Below are positions 1-7,251 of a stretch of DNA of 8,407 bases, piece after piece. Position 1 is the stretch's first letter; every line of letters starts with the position of its first letter. The translations under genes were made by a program, and so were the position numbers. Under the pieces are notes generated by a model. It ran no database searches, had not been told where the DNA came from, and worked only from the letters and a program-made list of their open reading frames with translations. The stretch is from NCBI GenBank assembly GCA_002421825.1, contig DISR01000008.1, positions 1 to 8,407 of the forward strand, written 5' to 3'. The DNA comes from Thiobacillus sp. UBA6205 (GTDB lineage: Bacteria; Pseudomonadota; Gammaproteobacteria; Burkholderiales; Thiobacillaceae).

Positions 1-1460
<1,460 letters not shown>

Positions 1461-1496
1461 GGCCTGGGGCAAAACCGCTTCAGAACTAAAACCCTG

Positions 1497-1608
1497 AACC
1501 ACGGGGCGCACGGGGGACACGGGGAAAACCAGAAGGGAACAAGAAGGCAAGTAGCAAAGCAACCCCGTTGATTTGCCTTTCCCCGTGCGCCCCGTGCCCC
1601 CCGTGGTT
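1497..1608. repeat. Imperfect 31-bp inverted repeat with 9-nt internal periodicity
   Basis: The left arm, 1497-1527, and the right arm, 1578-1608, are reverse complements over 31 bases with three mismatches. Each arm holds the core ACGGGG three times at 9-nt steps (left arm 1501, 1510, 1519), so each is a small tandem array of CACGGGGNN. The 50-base middle contains a further AAGGCAA/TTGCCTT pair (1544-1550, 1573-1579). The element fills the gap between the convergent ends of metH and the Nudix gene. It could form a large cruciform or RNA hairpin and may act as a two-way terminator or a REP-like dispersed repeat. There is no clean T-run after either arm, so a classical intrinsic terminator is less likely. 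Confidence 0.8.
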
Positions 1609-1618
1609 AAATCCTTGG

Positions 1619-2179
1619 CTAAATCTGCCAGTCGCCGTTTCTGAGCTTGTCCCACCAGAACAAGGCAGTAGTGGTCTTGGTTTCGCAGATTTCGCCGCGG
1701 CGGATCATGTGCATGGCCTCGTCGAATGGCACGCGCAGGATTTCGAGGAATTCGTCGTGGTCGCGCTCATGCCCGACGTGTTCGAGGTCCTGCGCCAGGA
1801 AGAAGAACATCTTTTCGTCGCAGTAGCCGATGGCGGGATAGAACTCGAACAGGAACCGCATCCTGCCGGCGCGGTAGCCGGTTTCCTCGATCAGCTCGCG
1901 CTGCGCGCAGAATTCCGGGGTTTCGTCCGGGTCAAGCTTGCCGGCCGGCACCTCGATGAAATCGCGGCCGCAAGGGTAGCGATGCTGGCGTTCGAGCAGC
2001 ACGTCGCCGTTCTCGAACACCGGCAGGATCACGGCCGCGCCGGGGTGGACAATGAATTCGCGCGTGGAGGTATGGCCGTTTGGCAAACGCACCGTGTCGC
2101 GGCGCGCCTTGAGCAGCCGGCCCTGGCACATCCATTCGGATGACAGCATGGTTTCGGTCAGGTCGGGCGTTTCGTTCAT
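1619..2179 (-). CDS. Nudix hydrolase, ADP-ribose pyrophosphatase type
   Basis: The protein has 186 residues. The start at 2179 is chosen because AGAAGGA lies 5 nt upstream; the frame stays open further but that stretch lacks family character. The Nudix box is complete at residues 80-102: GKLDPDE, seven residues, then RELIEETGY, which supplies the Mg-binding glutamates. It is preceded by IEVPAG and followed about 13 residues later by YPAIGYCDEK, the pattern of ADP-ribose pyrophosphatases (NudF-like), which cut ADP-ribose to AMP and ribose-5-phosphate. The N-terminal beta region with REFIVHPGAAVILPV also fits that group. No signal peptide or membrane segment is seen. Substrate is inferred from family resemblance; another nucleoside-diphosphate sugar is possible. 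It converges on metH, and its upstream side carries the candidate sRNA or leader. Confidence 0.93.
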   Translation of the reverse strand: MNETPDLTETMLSSEWMCQGRLLKARRDTVRLPNGHTSTREFIVHPGAAVILPVFENGDVLLERQHRYPCGRDFIEVPAGKLDPDETPEFCAQRELIEETGYRAGRMRFLFEFYPAIGYCDEKMFFFLAQDLEHVGHERDHDEFLEILRVPFDEAMHMIRRGEICETKTTTALFWWDKLRNGDWQI

Positions 2180-2184
2180 GTCTG

Positions 2185-2191
2185 TCCTTCT
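2185..2191 (-). promoter_or_regulatory. Ribosome binding site of the Nudix gene
   Basis: On the minus strand the sequence AGAAGGA stands 5 nt before the ATG at 2179. It decides the start codon against the longer open frame that begins at 2341. Confidence 0.75.
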
Positions 2192-2261
2192 CAAGAGTGG
2201 CGATCCAGTGCCGCAAACGGGCTTGTGCGGCCTGTTGCGGATGAAGCTCGGCCGGCAACAC

Positions 2262-2267
2262 ATGATA
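2262..2267 (-). promoter_or_regulatory. Possible -10 box for the Nudix gene
   Basis: TATCAT on the minus strand matches five of six bases of the sigma-70 -10 consensus and would place a transcript start near 2255, giving a leader of about 76 nt. I see no convincing -35 box at 16-18 nt, so the call is weak. It lies downstream of the intrinsic terminator at 2315-2346, which would let the Nudix gene be transcribed independently of the upstream RNA. Confidence 0.3.
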
Positions 2268-2314
2268 ATTGAGGCGCAGGCCGCCGGAACACCCGGGGAA
2301 ATCGGCGGACAGGC

Positions 2315-2346
2315 AAAAAAAAGCCGGGCGGGGGAACCCACCCGGC
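2315..2346 (-). terminator. Strong Rho-independent terminator, minus strand
   Basis: On the minus strand a 10-bp stem, GCCGGGTGGG (2346-2337) with CCCGCCCGGC (2332-2323), closes a TTCC loop and has one G-T wobble. It is followed at once by eight T residues (2322-2315). This is a textbook intrinsic terminator for leftward transcription. No protein gene lies upstream on that strand before the divergent response regulator, so it must end either a small RNA or an attenuated leader of the Nudix gene. Confidence 0.9.
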
Positions 2347-2418
2347 CAAACTGGAGGAACGGCTTGCGTTACCTCGCTGCGGAGAACCGATGGCCGCCCG
2401 GAGGATTGGGCGGCGCAT
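2315..2418 (-). ncRNA. Candidate small RNA (or attenuator leader) with anti-Shine-Dalgarno-like motifs
   Basis: The minus strand between a possible -10 box (TAACAT, 2425-2430) and the intrinsic terminator would give an RNA of about 100 nt. It folds by eye into three hairpins. Hairpin 1 (2389-2419) has a GATG/CATC base, a bulged C, a perfect 7-bp GCCGCCC/GGGCGGC stem and an AATCCTCC loop. Hairpin 2 (2354-2375) pairs GAGG-U-AACG with CGTT-CCTC around CAAGC. Hairpin 3 is the terminator. Four similar C/U-rich motifs recur: AATCCTCC in loop 1, GTTCTCC in the linker (2387-2381), GTTCCTCC at the end of hairpin 2 (2360-2353), and GTTCCCCC in and after the terminator loop. Such motifs can pair with ribosome-binding sites, as in sRNAs with CCUCC loops. 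No known RNA family was recognised. The alternative is a cis-acting leader of the Nudix gene 136 nt downstream. Confidence 0.5.
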
Positions 2419-2424
2419 CAATTC

Positions 2425-2430
2425 ATGTTA
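2425..2430 (-). promoter_or_regulatory. Possible -10 box of the candidate sRNA
   Basis: TAACAT on the minus strand would place the transcript start at about 2418, at the base of the first hairpin. No good -35 box is present at 16-18 nt (the sequence there reads about TATGCA). This would fit a promoter that needs an activator. The palindrome at 2454-2469 is centred about 43-44 bp upstream of this start, the usual place for an activator that touches RNA polymerase. Confidence 0.35.
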
Positions 2431-2453
2431 CGGCGACGATTCTGGTTTGCATA

Positions 2454-2469
2454 TACAACTAAAGTTGTA
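2454..2469. promoter_or_regulatory. Perfect 7-2-7 palindrome, candidate NarL-family operator
   Basis: TACAACT, then AA, then AGTTGTA form a perfect inverted repeat of two heptamers separated by 2 bp. This is the arrangement bound by NarL/NarP dimers, whose heptamer consensus TACYYMT shares the outer TAC and the final CT. It lies between the candidate sRNA and the response regulator gene at 2609, whose DNA-binding domain is of the NarL type. A transcript-terminating role is unlikely because the stem is AT-rich and lacks a T-run. Binding by this particular regulator is inference. Confidence 0.55.
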
Positions 2470-2608
2470 GTTCGCCCATGTTGGAGTCTTCGGCGCATTG
2501 CCGCCATTCAGCTATTTTTCGGCGCACCGGAACAGGTTAGACTCCTGCTCATCCCGGCCAGCCGCCTTTGGCAGGCCTTGCGGGACACCAGAGCGCCTTG
2601 ACAGTCCG

Positions 2609-3256
2609 ATGAAAATATTGCTGGCCGATGACCACCCCCTGTTCCGCGAAGGGGTCAAGCACGTCCTGATGCTGCTGGGCGGCGACGTGAACATCGTCGA
2701 TGCCCACGATTACCCTTCCCTGTTCGCCGAGGCGGCCGCCCATCCCGACCTTGACATGGTGCTGGCCGATTTGTACATGCCCGGCATGGGCGGGCATGAA
2801 GGCATCGCCGAATTCAGGAACCAGTTTCCCGACACGCCGCTGGTCATCATGACCGCTTCCGAATCGCGTGCAGACGCGCGTCGCGCGCTGGCCTCCGGCG
2901 CGCTCGGCTATGTTCTGAAATCCTCCCCCAGCCAGGTCATGCTCGATGCCCTGATCCGGGTGCTGGACGGCGGCATCTACATCCCGCCCCCGTTCGAAGG
3001 CGACGAGCAGCCGGTCGAAACGGCAAGCCTGATGCCGTTGTCGAGCCAGGGCATACGCCTGACCCACCGCCAGCTGGAAGTGCTGAAGCTGCTGCTGCAA
3101 GGCAGTCCGAACAAGATCATTGCGCGCGAGCTGAACCTGTCCGAAGGCACGGTCAAGGTCCATGTCGCGGCGATATTCAAGGCGCTGGGGGTCACCAACC
3201 GCACCGAAGCTGCCGTTGCGGCCCGGCGTTTCAACCTCAACATCGGCGACGCCTAG
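2609..3256 (+). CDS. NarL/FixJ-family response regulator (receiver plus LuxR-type HTH)
   Basis: The 215-residue protein has a receiver domain at about residues 1-120 with acidic pair D7/D8, phosphoacceptor D54 in VLADLYMPG, T82 and K104 (YVLKS). After a linker, a LuxR-type helix-turn-helix spans about 151-207: LTHRQLEVLKLL, SPNKIIARELNLSEGTVKVHVAAIF, and NRTEAAVAARR. The PNKxIAR...TVKVHV stretch is very close to NarL. The start at 2609 is chosen because the receiver begins with MKILLADDHP; the open frame further upstream to 2498 has no family character, and no strong ribosome-binding site is visible. The hybrid kinase begins 11 bp after the stop, so they are probably one operon and cognate partners. 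Target genes and signal cannot be told from sequence. It resembles regulators paired with hybrid kinases in control of carbon metabolism, but I do not assign a name. Confidence 0.95.
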   Translation: MKILLADDHPLFREGVKHVLMLLGGDVNIVDAHDYPSLFAEAAAHPDLDMVLADLYMPGMGGHEGIAEFRNQFPDTPLVIMTASESRADARRALASGALGYVLKSSPSQVMLDALIRVLDGGIYIPPPFEGDEQPVETASLMPLSSQGIRLTHRQLEVLKLLLQGSPNKIIARELNLSEGTVKVHVAAIFKALGVTNRTEAAVAARRFNLNIGDA

Positions 3257-3267
3257 CCGGCGCATCG

Positions 3268-5289
3268 ATGCTTGAGCCGCTCATCAGCCGCTGCCGCCAG
3301 GCGGCAATCCAGCGCGCACGCGGGATCAGCTCGATGCTGTGGCGACAGGGCATACGCAGCCGCATCCTCCTCATCGCCCTGGTTCCCTCGCTGCTGACTG
3401 CCGGACTGCTGAGCATGCTGCTGCTCAGGCAGACCTTCAGCGAAACGGAACACAATGCACGCGCCGAACTGCTCAATGCAACACGGCACATGGCGGCCGC
3501 GAGCCAATACGCGCTGATCAGAGGCAATGCCGACCTGCTGTGGCGGACTGCGGAGCAGGAACGCCTGCAGGAAAACCTGCGCTTCGCCTGCATACAAAAC
3601 AAGGATGGCTCGGCACGGTATTGCTCCGGCGCGCCCGTTTCCGGGACCCTGCCCGCGATGCCAGCGGCGGGCCAGATAGCGGAAATTTCCGGGGCCTGGC
3701 TCGCCGCCTATCCGATCTTCCTGCCCGAAACCGGGCCAATCAGCGACACCTCAGCGGAAATTCCGGGCGCGCTGGCGGAAGTCATCGGTTATGCCGTCGC
3801 GGCCCTCGGCACCGAGCCCATGGCCATGGCCAAGCGCGAAGCGCTGCTCACCACGGCAAGCCTCATCATCGTGTCCGCACTGCTCACCGCCTTGCTGGCC
3901 TGGCGCCTCTCGACTCGCCTCACGCACCGCATCCAGCACGTTTCACAGGCGGTGGAGCGCATTGCCGGCGGCAACCTGCAGATACGCGTCGAAGCCAATC
4001 CTTCCACGGAGCTTGGCGTACTGGAAAGCGGCATCAACCGCATGGCCGAATCGCTGCAGGCGCACCAGGACGAACTCCAGGTGCGCATCATCCACGCCAC
4101 GGCTGACCTGGCCGCCAAGAAGGAAGAGGCCGAACGCGCCAACACCGCGAAGTCGCGCTTTTTCGCTTCGGCCAGCCATGACCTGCGTCAGCCCCTGCAT
4201 GCGCTGGGGCTTTTCGGCGAAGCGCTCAAGCAGCGCGTCAACAGCAGCGAACTGCAAACGCTCGCCTCCCAAATATCCAGCTCGATTTCATCCCTGGAAA
4301 CCCTGCTCAACGCCCTGCTCGACGTCTCGCGCCTGGACGCGGGCACCATCGAAGTGCGCAAGCGCCATTTCCCGGCAAGCCAGCTGTTCGAACACCTCCA
4401 GCAACAGTTCGAGGGGCTTGCCGCCGCCAAGGGACTGAGGCTCAAGGTTCGCCCCACCGGCCGGATCCTTTACAGCGACCCGGTTCTGCTCGAGCGCATC
4501 CTCATCAACCTTGTCTCCAACGCCCTGCGCTACACGCAAAACGGGCGCATCGTCGTGGCTGGCCGCAAGCGCGGGAACGCCCTTCTCATCCAGGTCTGGG
4601 ACACCGGCATCGGTATCCCGGAGGACGAGCTGAAAACCATTTTTGAAGAATTCGTGCAGCTCAACAATCCCGAACGCGACCGGGAAAAGGGCCTGGGTCT
4701 GGGCCTTGCGATCGTTTCGCGCACCGTCAATCTGCTGGGCTTGCGCCAGGACGTGCGGTCGCGCGCAGGCCGCGGCTCGGTATTCAGCGTGGAAGTGCCG
4801 CTCGGCTCGGCCCGGCAGATCGCTCCCGCCGACCCCCCCAGCATGCTGGTCGCGGCCAGCCTGCAGGAACGGCTGGCGGTGGTCGTCGATGATGAGGCGC
4901 CGATACTGCGCGCCATGGAAAGCCTGTTCAAGACCTGGGGCGTAGGCCTCGTGGCCGGCCGCAGCGCTGAGGAAGCGCTTGCCCGCCTCGCCTCGCTCGG
5001 CACCAGGCCCGATTTCCTGATCACCGACTACAGCCTGGCCGAGGGTGTGGACGGCCTGGAGGTGGCCCGCAGGTTCCGTGCCGCGTACGGCGCCGATCTG
5101 CCGGTTCTGATCCTGACCGGCGACACGGCAGCGGACACCCTGCAGCGCATTACCGAGGCCGGCCTCAAGATCATGCACAAACCGGTGCGGCCGGCCCGCC
5201 TGCGCTCGGCGCTCGCGCACCTGCTGGACAAGGATCCGCTGCATCACTCTGCCTGGCAGGACAGTTCTTTCAGGCCGGCGAGGCCATGA
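3268..5289 (+). CDS. Membrane hybrid sensor histidine kinase (HAMP, HisKA, HATPase, receiver)
   Basis: The 673-residue protein has a transmembrane helix at about 33-53, a periplasmic sensor of about 140 residues with two cysteines (C108, C119), a second helix at about 193-212, HAMP at about 213-265 and a short coiled coil to 295. HisKA carries H304 in ASHDLRQPLHALGLF; HATPase has the N box LINLVSNALRYT (about 412-423), DTGIGIP (445-451) and GLGLGL (475-480). The C-terminal receiver (about 535-652) has D541/D542, phosphoacceptor D587 in LITDYSL, T617 and K638. There is no HPt domain. The HDLxQPL H-box resembles hybrid kinases such as CrbS/NahK types, which pair with LuxR-type regulators; here no transporter domain is attached. 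M1 at 3268 leaves an 11-bp gap to the upstream regulator; M23 (3334) is an alternative, neither with a clear ribosome site. The signal is unknown. Confidence 0.95.
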   Translation: MLEPLISRCRQAAIQRARGISSMLWRQGIRSRILLIALVPSLLTAGLLSMLLLRQTFSETEHNARAELLNATRHMAAASQYALIRGNADLLWRTAEQERLQENLRFACIQNKDGSARYCSGAPVSGTLPAMPAAGQIAEISGAWLAAYPIFLPETGPISDTSAEIPGALAEVIGYAVAALGTEPMAMAKREALLTTASLIIVSALLTALLAWRLSTRLTHRIQHVSQAVERIAGGNLQIRVEANPSTELGVLESGINRMAESLQAHQDELQVRIIHATADLAAKKEEAERANTAKSRFFASASHDLRQPLHALGLFGEALKQRVNSSELQTLASQISSSISSLETLLNALLDVSRLDAGTIEVRKRHFPASQLFEHLQQQFEGLAAAKGLRLKVRPTGRILYSDPVLLERILINLVSNALRYTQNGRIVVAGRKRGNALLIQVWDTGIGIPEDELKTIFEEFVQLNNPERDREKGLGLGLAIVSRTVNLLGLRQDVRSRAGRGSVFSVEVPLGSARQIAPADPPSMLVAASLQERLAVVVDDEAPILRAMESLFKTWGVGLVAGRSAEEALARLASLGTRPDFLITDYSLAEGVDGLEVARRFRAAYGADLPVLILTGDTAADTLQRITEAGLKIMHKPVRPARLRSALAHLLDKDPLHHSAWQDSSFRPARP

Positions 5290-5292
5290 TGC

Positions 5293-5310
5293 GCGCGCGC
5301 TGCCGCGCGC
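5293..5310. repeat. GC-only hairpin between the hybrid kinase and regB
   Basis: GCGCGCG (5293-5299) and CGCGCGC (5304-5310) form a perfect 7-bp inverted repeat around CTGC. It starts 3 nt after the hybrid kinase stop. No T-run follows, so it is not a standard intrinsic terminator, though it may slow polymerase or protect the upstream mRNA end. It occupies the place where a -35 box for the TAAAAT at 5315 would lie. Confidence 0.5.
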
Positions 5311-5314
5311 CGGG

Positions 5315-5320
5315 TAAAAT
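5315..5320 (+). promoter_or_regulatory. -10 box suggesting a leaderless regB transcript
   Basis: TAAAAT ends 6 nt before the ATG at 5327, so sigma-70 spacing would place +1 on or next to the A of the start codon. No Shine-Dalgarno sequence precedes the ATG. The -35 region is GC-only. Together these suggest that regB can be transcribed separately from the upstream kinase and translated without a leader. Confidence 0.45.
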
Positions 5321-5326
5321 GCCCGC

Positions 5327-6559
5327 ATGACCGTTAAAGCCGCCGCCAACTTCCATCTCGGCCCGCTGGGACGCCTGTTCTGGCTCAGGAACTTCATGCT
5401 CGCCGGGCTGCTGCTGCTGATGCTTTGGTCGGAGCATGCCATAGGCGTCCGGCTGCCATGGTTCGCCATGGGCGCGACCTTGCTGCTGCTGGCGGTGCTG
5501 AACATTTTCACCGCCTTGCGCCTGAAACAGGCAGCCCCGGCGCGTCCGCCCGAGATCCTCATGCACCTGCTCGCCGATCTTGCCGGCCTGACCGTGCTGC
5601 TGCTCTACACCGGCGGCTGGGCCAATCCTTTCGTCTCCCTGCTGCTGCTGCCCGTGGTCATGGCCTCGCTGCTCCTGCCCGCGGCGATGGCATGGCTCGC
5701 CGGCTGCCTTTCCATCAGCGCCTACAGCCTGGTCGCCTACGTCAACGTGCCGCTCGACATCCCGCCGGAGAAAGCGTTCTACCTGCATGTTTCCGGCATG
5801 TGGCTCACCTTCGCCGTCAGTGTCGTGGTCGTGGTGTTCATGGTGCTCAAGCTGCGCACCCTGCTCGCCGAACGCGAGCATGAACTGGTGGCCTTCCGCG
5901 AAGAGAATTTGCGCAACGAGCAGGTGGTGGCGGTGGCGCTCACCGCCGCCGGCGCCGCGCACGAACTGGGCACGCCGCTCAACACCCTCGCCCTGCTGAA
6001 TGAAAGCCTGCTCGCCGATGCCGACGAAAAGAACCGCGAAGACCTGGAGTTGATGCGCACGCAAATCGAACGCTGCCGAAGCCTGCTGCATGACCTTTCG
6101 CGCAGCGCCCAGTCGGCCGGCAGTGCGCCCATTGCCGCCGCCGATTACCTCATGCGCCTTGCCGAGGAATGGCGCCTGCTGCGGCCCGCCGTCGAAGTCG
6201 AAGTCGCCTGGACGGGCGCGCACTCCGCCCCGCCCATTCGACCACCTGCCAGCCTTGGCCAGTCGCTCATCAACCTCCTGAACAACGCCGCCGACGCAGC
6301 ACCCGGCCTGGTGCGAATAGAAGGCAAAACCATTGACGACGGCCTGCAAATCGACATCCTCGACAGCGGCCCCGGCCCCGCCCCGGCCCTGCGTGCCATG
6401 GCCGAGCCCGGCCACTCCAGCAAGGGCGGCCTGGGCCTCGGCCTTTTCTTGAGCAATGCCAGCATCGAAAACCTGGGCGGCCATGTCACGCTTTCCGAGC
6501 GTGAACACGGCGGCACCTGCGTTTCGGTCTGGCTGCCGCTGACCGGACTACAAAAATGA
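5327..6559 (+). CDS. regB: RegB/PrrB/RoxS-type redox-sensing histidine kinase
   Basis: The 410-residue protein has about six hydrophobic membrane segments within residues 20-175, then HisKA with H212 in AAHELGTPLNTL, and an ATPase domain with N box around N316-N320, DSGPGP (346-351) and GGLGLGLFL (367-375). GGWANPF (96-102) matches the GGxxNPF quinone-binding motif of RegB. The cysteine of the redox box is present: C250 in TQIERCRSLLHDL, equivalent to the RegB cysteine that controls kinase activity by oxidation. RegB senses the ubiquinone pool and oxygen-linked redox state and phosphorylates RegA. The start follows a TAAAAT box without a ribosome site. The stop overlaps the next ATG by 4 bp, so the two genes are translationally coupled. 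In this lineage the pair may also be called RoxSR. Confidence 0.95.
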   Translation: MTVKAAANFHLGPLGRLFWLRNFMLAGLLLLMLWSEHAIGVRLPWFAMGATLLLLAVLNIFTALRLKQAAPARPPEILMHLLADLAGLTVLLLYTGGWANPFVSLLLLPVVMASLLLPAAMAWLAGCLSISAYSLVAYVNVPLDIPPEKAFYLHVSGMWLTFAVSVVVVVFMVLKLRTLLAEREHELVAFREENLRNEQVVAVALTAAGAAHELGTPLNTLALLNESLLADADEKNREDLELMRTQIERCRSLLHDLSRSAQSAGSAPIAAADYLMRLAEEWRLLRPAVEVEVAWTGAHSAPPIRPPASLGQSLINLLNNAADAAPGLVRIEGKTIDDGLQIDILDSGPGPAPALRAMAEPGHSSKGGLGLGLFLSNASIENLGGHVTLSEREHGGTCVSVWLPLTGLQK

Positions 6560-7095
6560 GCACCCCGCTTTCCCCGCTTCTGATCGTGGAAGACGACACC
6601 GTCTTCGCCCGCGTGCTGGCGAAGTCCCTCGGCAATCACGGTTTGGAAGTGCACACCTCGAGCAACAGCAAGGGCGCGCTGGCATTGGCCAGGAAACTGG
6701 CGTTCGCCGCCGCCGTGCTGGACCTGAAACTGGCGGGCGAAACCAGCCTCGCGCTGATCCCGCAATTGAAGGCGCTGAACCCGGACATGCGCATCCTCAT
6801 GCTTACCGGCTACGCCAGCATCCAGACCGCGGTCGAAGCCACCAAGCTCGGCGCGACGAACTATCTCCCCAAGCCCGCCGGCGTCGCCGAGATCCTCGCC
6901 GCCCTGCAAAGCGACCAGGCCAACCCAGACCTTCCCGTCACCGAACAGCCGCTATCCGTCGACCGACTGGAATGGGAACACATCCAGCGCGTGCTCGCCG
7001 AACACGACGGCAACATCTCCGCCACCGCGAGGGCGCTGAACATGCATCGCAGAACGCTGCAGAGGAAGCTGGGGAAAAAGCCGGTCAAGCATTAG
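6556..7095 (+). CDS. regA: RegA/PrrA/ActR-type response regulator (receiver plus Fis-type HTH)
   Basis: The 179-residue protein has a receiver with E12/D13/D14, phosphoacceptor D56 in AAAVLDLKLAG, T84 in LMLTGYASI and K106 in YLPKPA, followed by a short linker and a Fis-type DNA-binding domain. The tail has the near-invariant RegA signature: SVDRLEWEHIQRVL, GNISATARALNMHRRTLQRKL. The poly-proline hinge found in Rhodobacter RegA is not present; only scattered prolines occur at 124-132. RegA regulators control respiration, carbon and nitrogen fixation and electron-transfer genes according to redox state. The ATGA overlap with regB marks a two-gene operon and cognate pair. No terminator with a T-run is seen after the stop. 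Confidence 0.96.
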   Translation: MSTPLSPLLIVEDDTVFARVLAKSLGNHGLEVHTSSNSKGALALARKLAFAAAVLDLKLAGETSLALIPQLKALNPDMRILMLTGYASIQTAVEATKLGATNYLPKPAGVAEILAALQSDQANPDLPVTEQPLSVDRLEWEHIQRVLAEHDGNISATARALNMHRRTLQRKLGKKPVKH

Positions 7096-7251
7096 GCGGC
7101 CTGAATCGGAAGTGCGCCGTAGGGTATGGCGCGATGGCCTCTTGTCGTCCCTTGCTGCCGGTGAGGTTGGCTCAGTTCAATGTCCAGTGTCGTACTGCTT
7201 GCGGACGTTGGCACGGCAACCAAAGAATGAACGTCCTGCCGCCATACCGAA
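7096..7251. other. Gene-free spacer with inverted repeats
   Basis: This 156-bp gap between the convergent ends of regA and the helicase gene shows no credible ORF. It contains GGTATGGCG (7123-7131) inverted as CGCCATACC (7240-7248), a local hairpin GGACGTT/AACGTCC (7203-7209, 7230-7236), and a 5-bp GCGCC/GGCGC hairpin (7114-7118, 7128-7132). Composition is less GC-rich than the regBA operon. It may be the edge of an inserted segment or a decayed element; no insertion sequence end was recognised. Confidence 0.45.

Noticed and set aside
1932..2320. A second minus-strand frame with natural-looking peptide text (about GLRLNYHVLPAELHPQQ) just upstream of the Nudix start.
   Set aside because: It runs out of frame deep into the Nudix gene before stopping, its third-position GC (about 65 percent by hand count) is modest, and it has no clear start. 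It could be a gene remnant but I cannot support it.
2180..2341. Longer N-terminus of the Nudix protein, open to 2341.
   Set aside because: The extra 54 residues run through part of the terminator stem and have no Nudix-family character; a good ribosome-binding site stands before the ATG at 2179.
2598..2603. TTGACA just before the response regulator start, looking like a perfect -35 box.
   Set aside because: It lies only 5 nt before the start codon, so any promoter would begin inside the gene; no matching -10 serves a downstream feature.
4288..5562. Long minus-strand ORF opposite the hybrid kinase and regB.
   Set aside because: It crosses two well-supported genes and an intergenic gap; composition is typical of an antisense shadow.
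5270..6508. Long minus-strand ORF opposite regB, rich in Gln, His and Gly.
   Set aside because: Shadow of regB, which carries full RegB motifs on the plus strand.
7114..7132. GCGCC/GGCGC hairpin after regA as a terminator.
   Set aside because: Only five base pairs with a 9-nt loop and no T-run; not enough for an intrinsic terminator.
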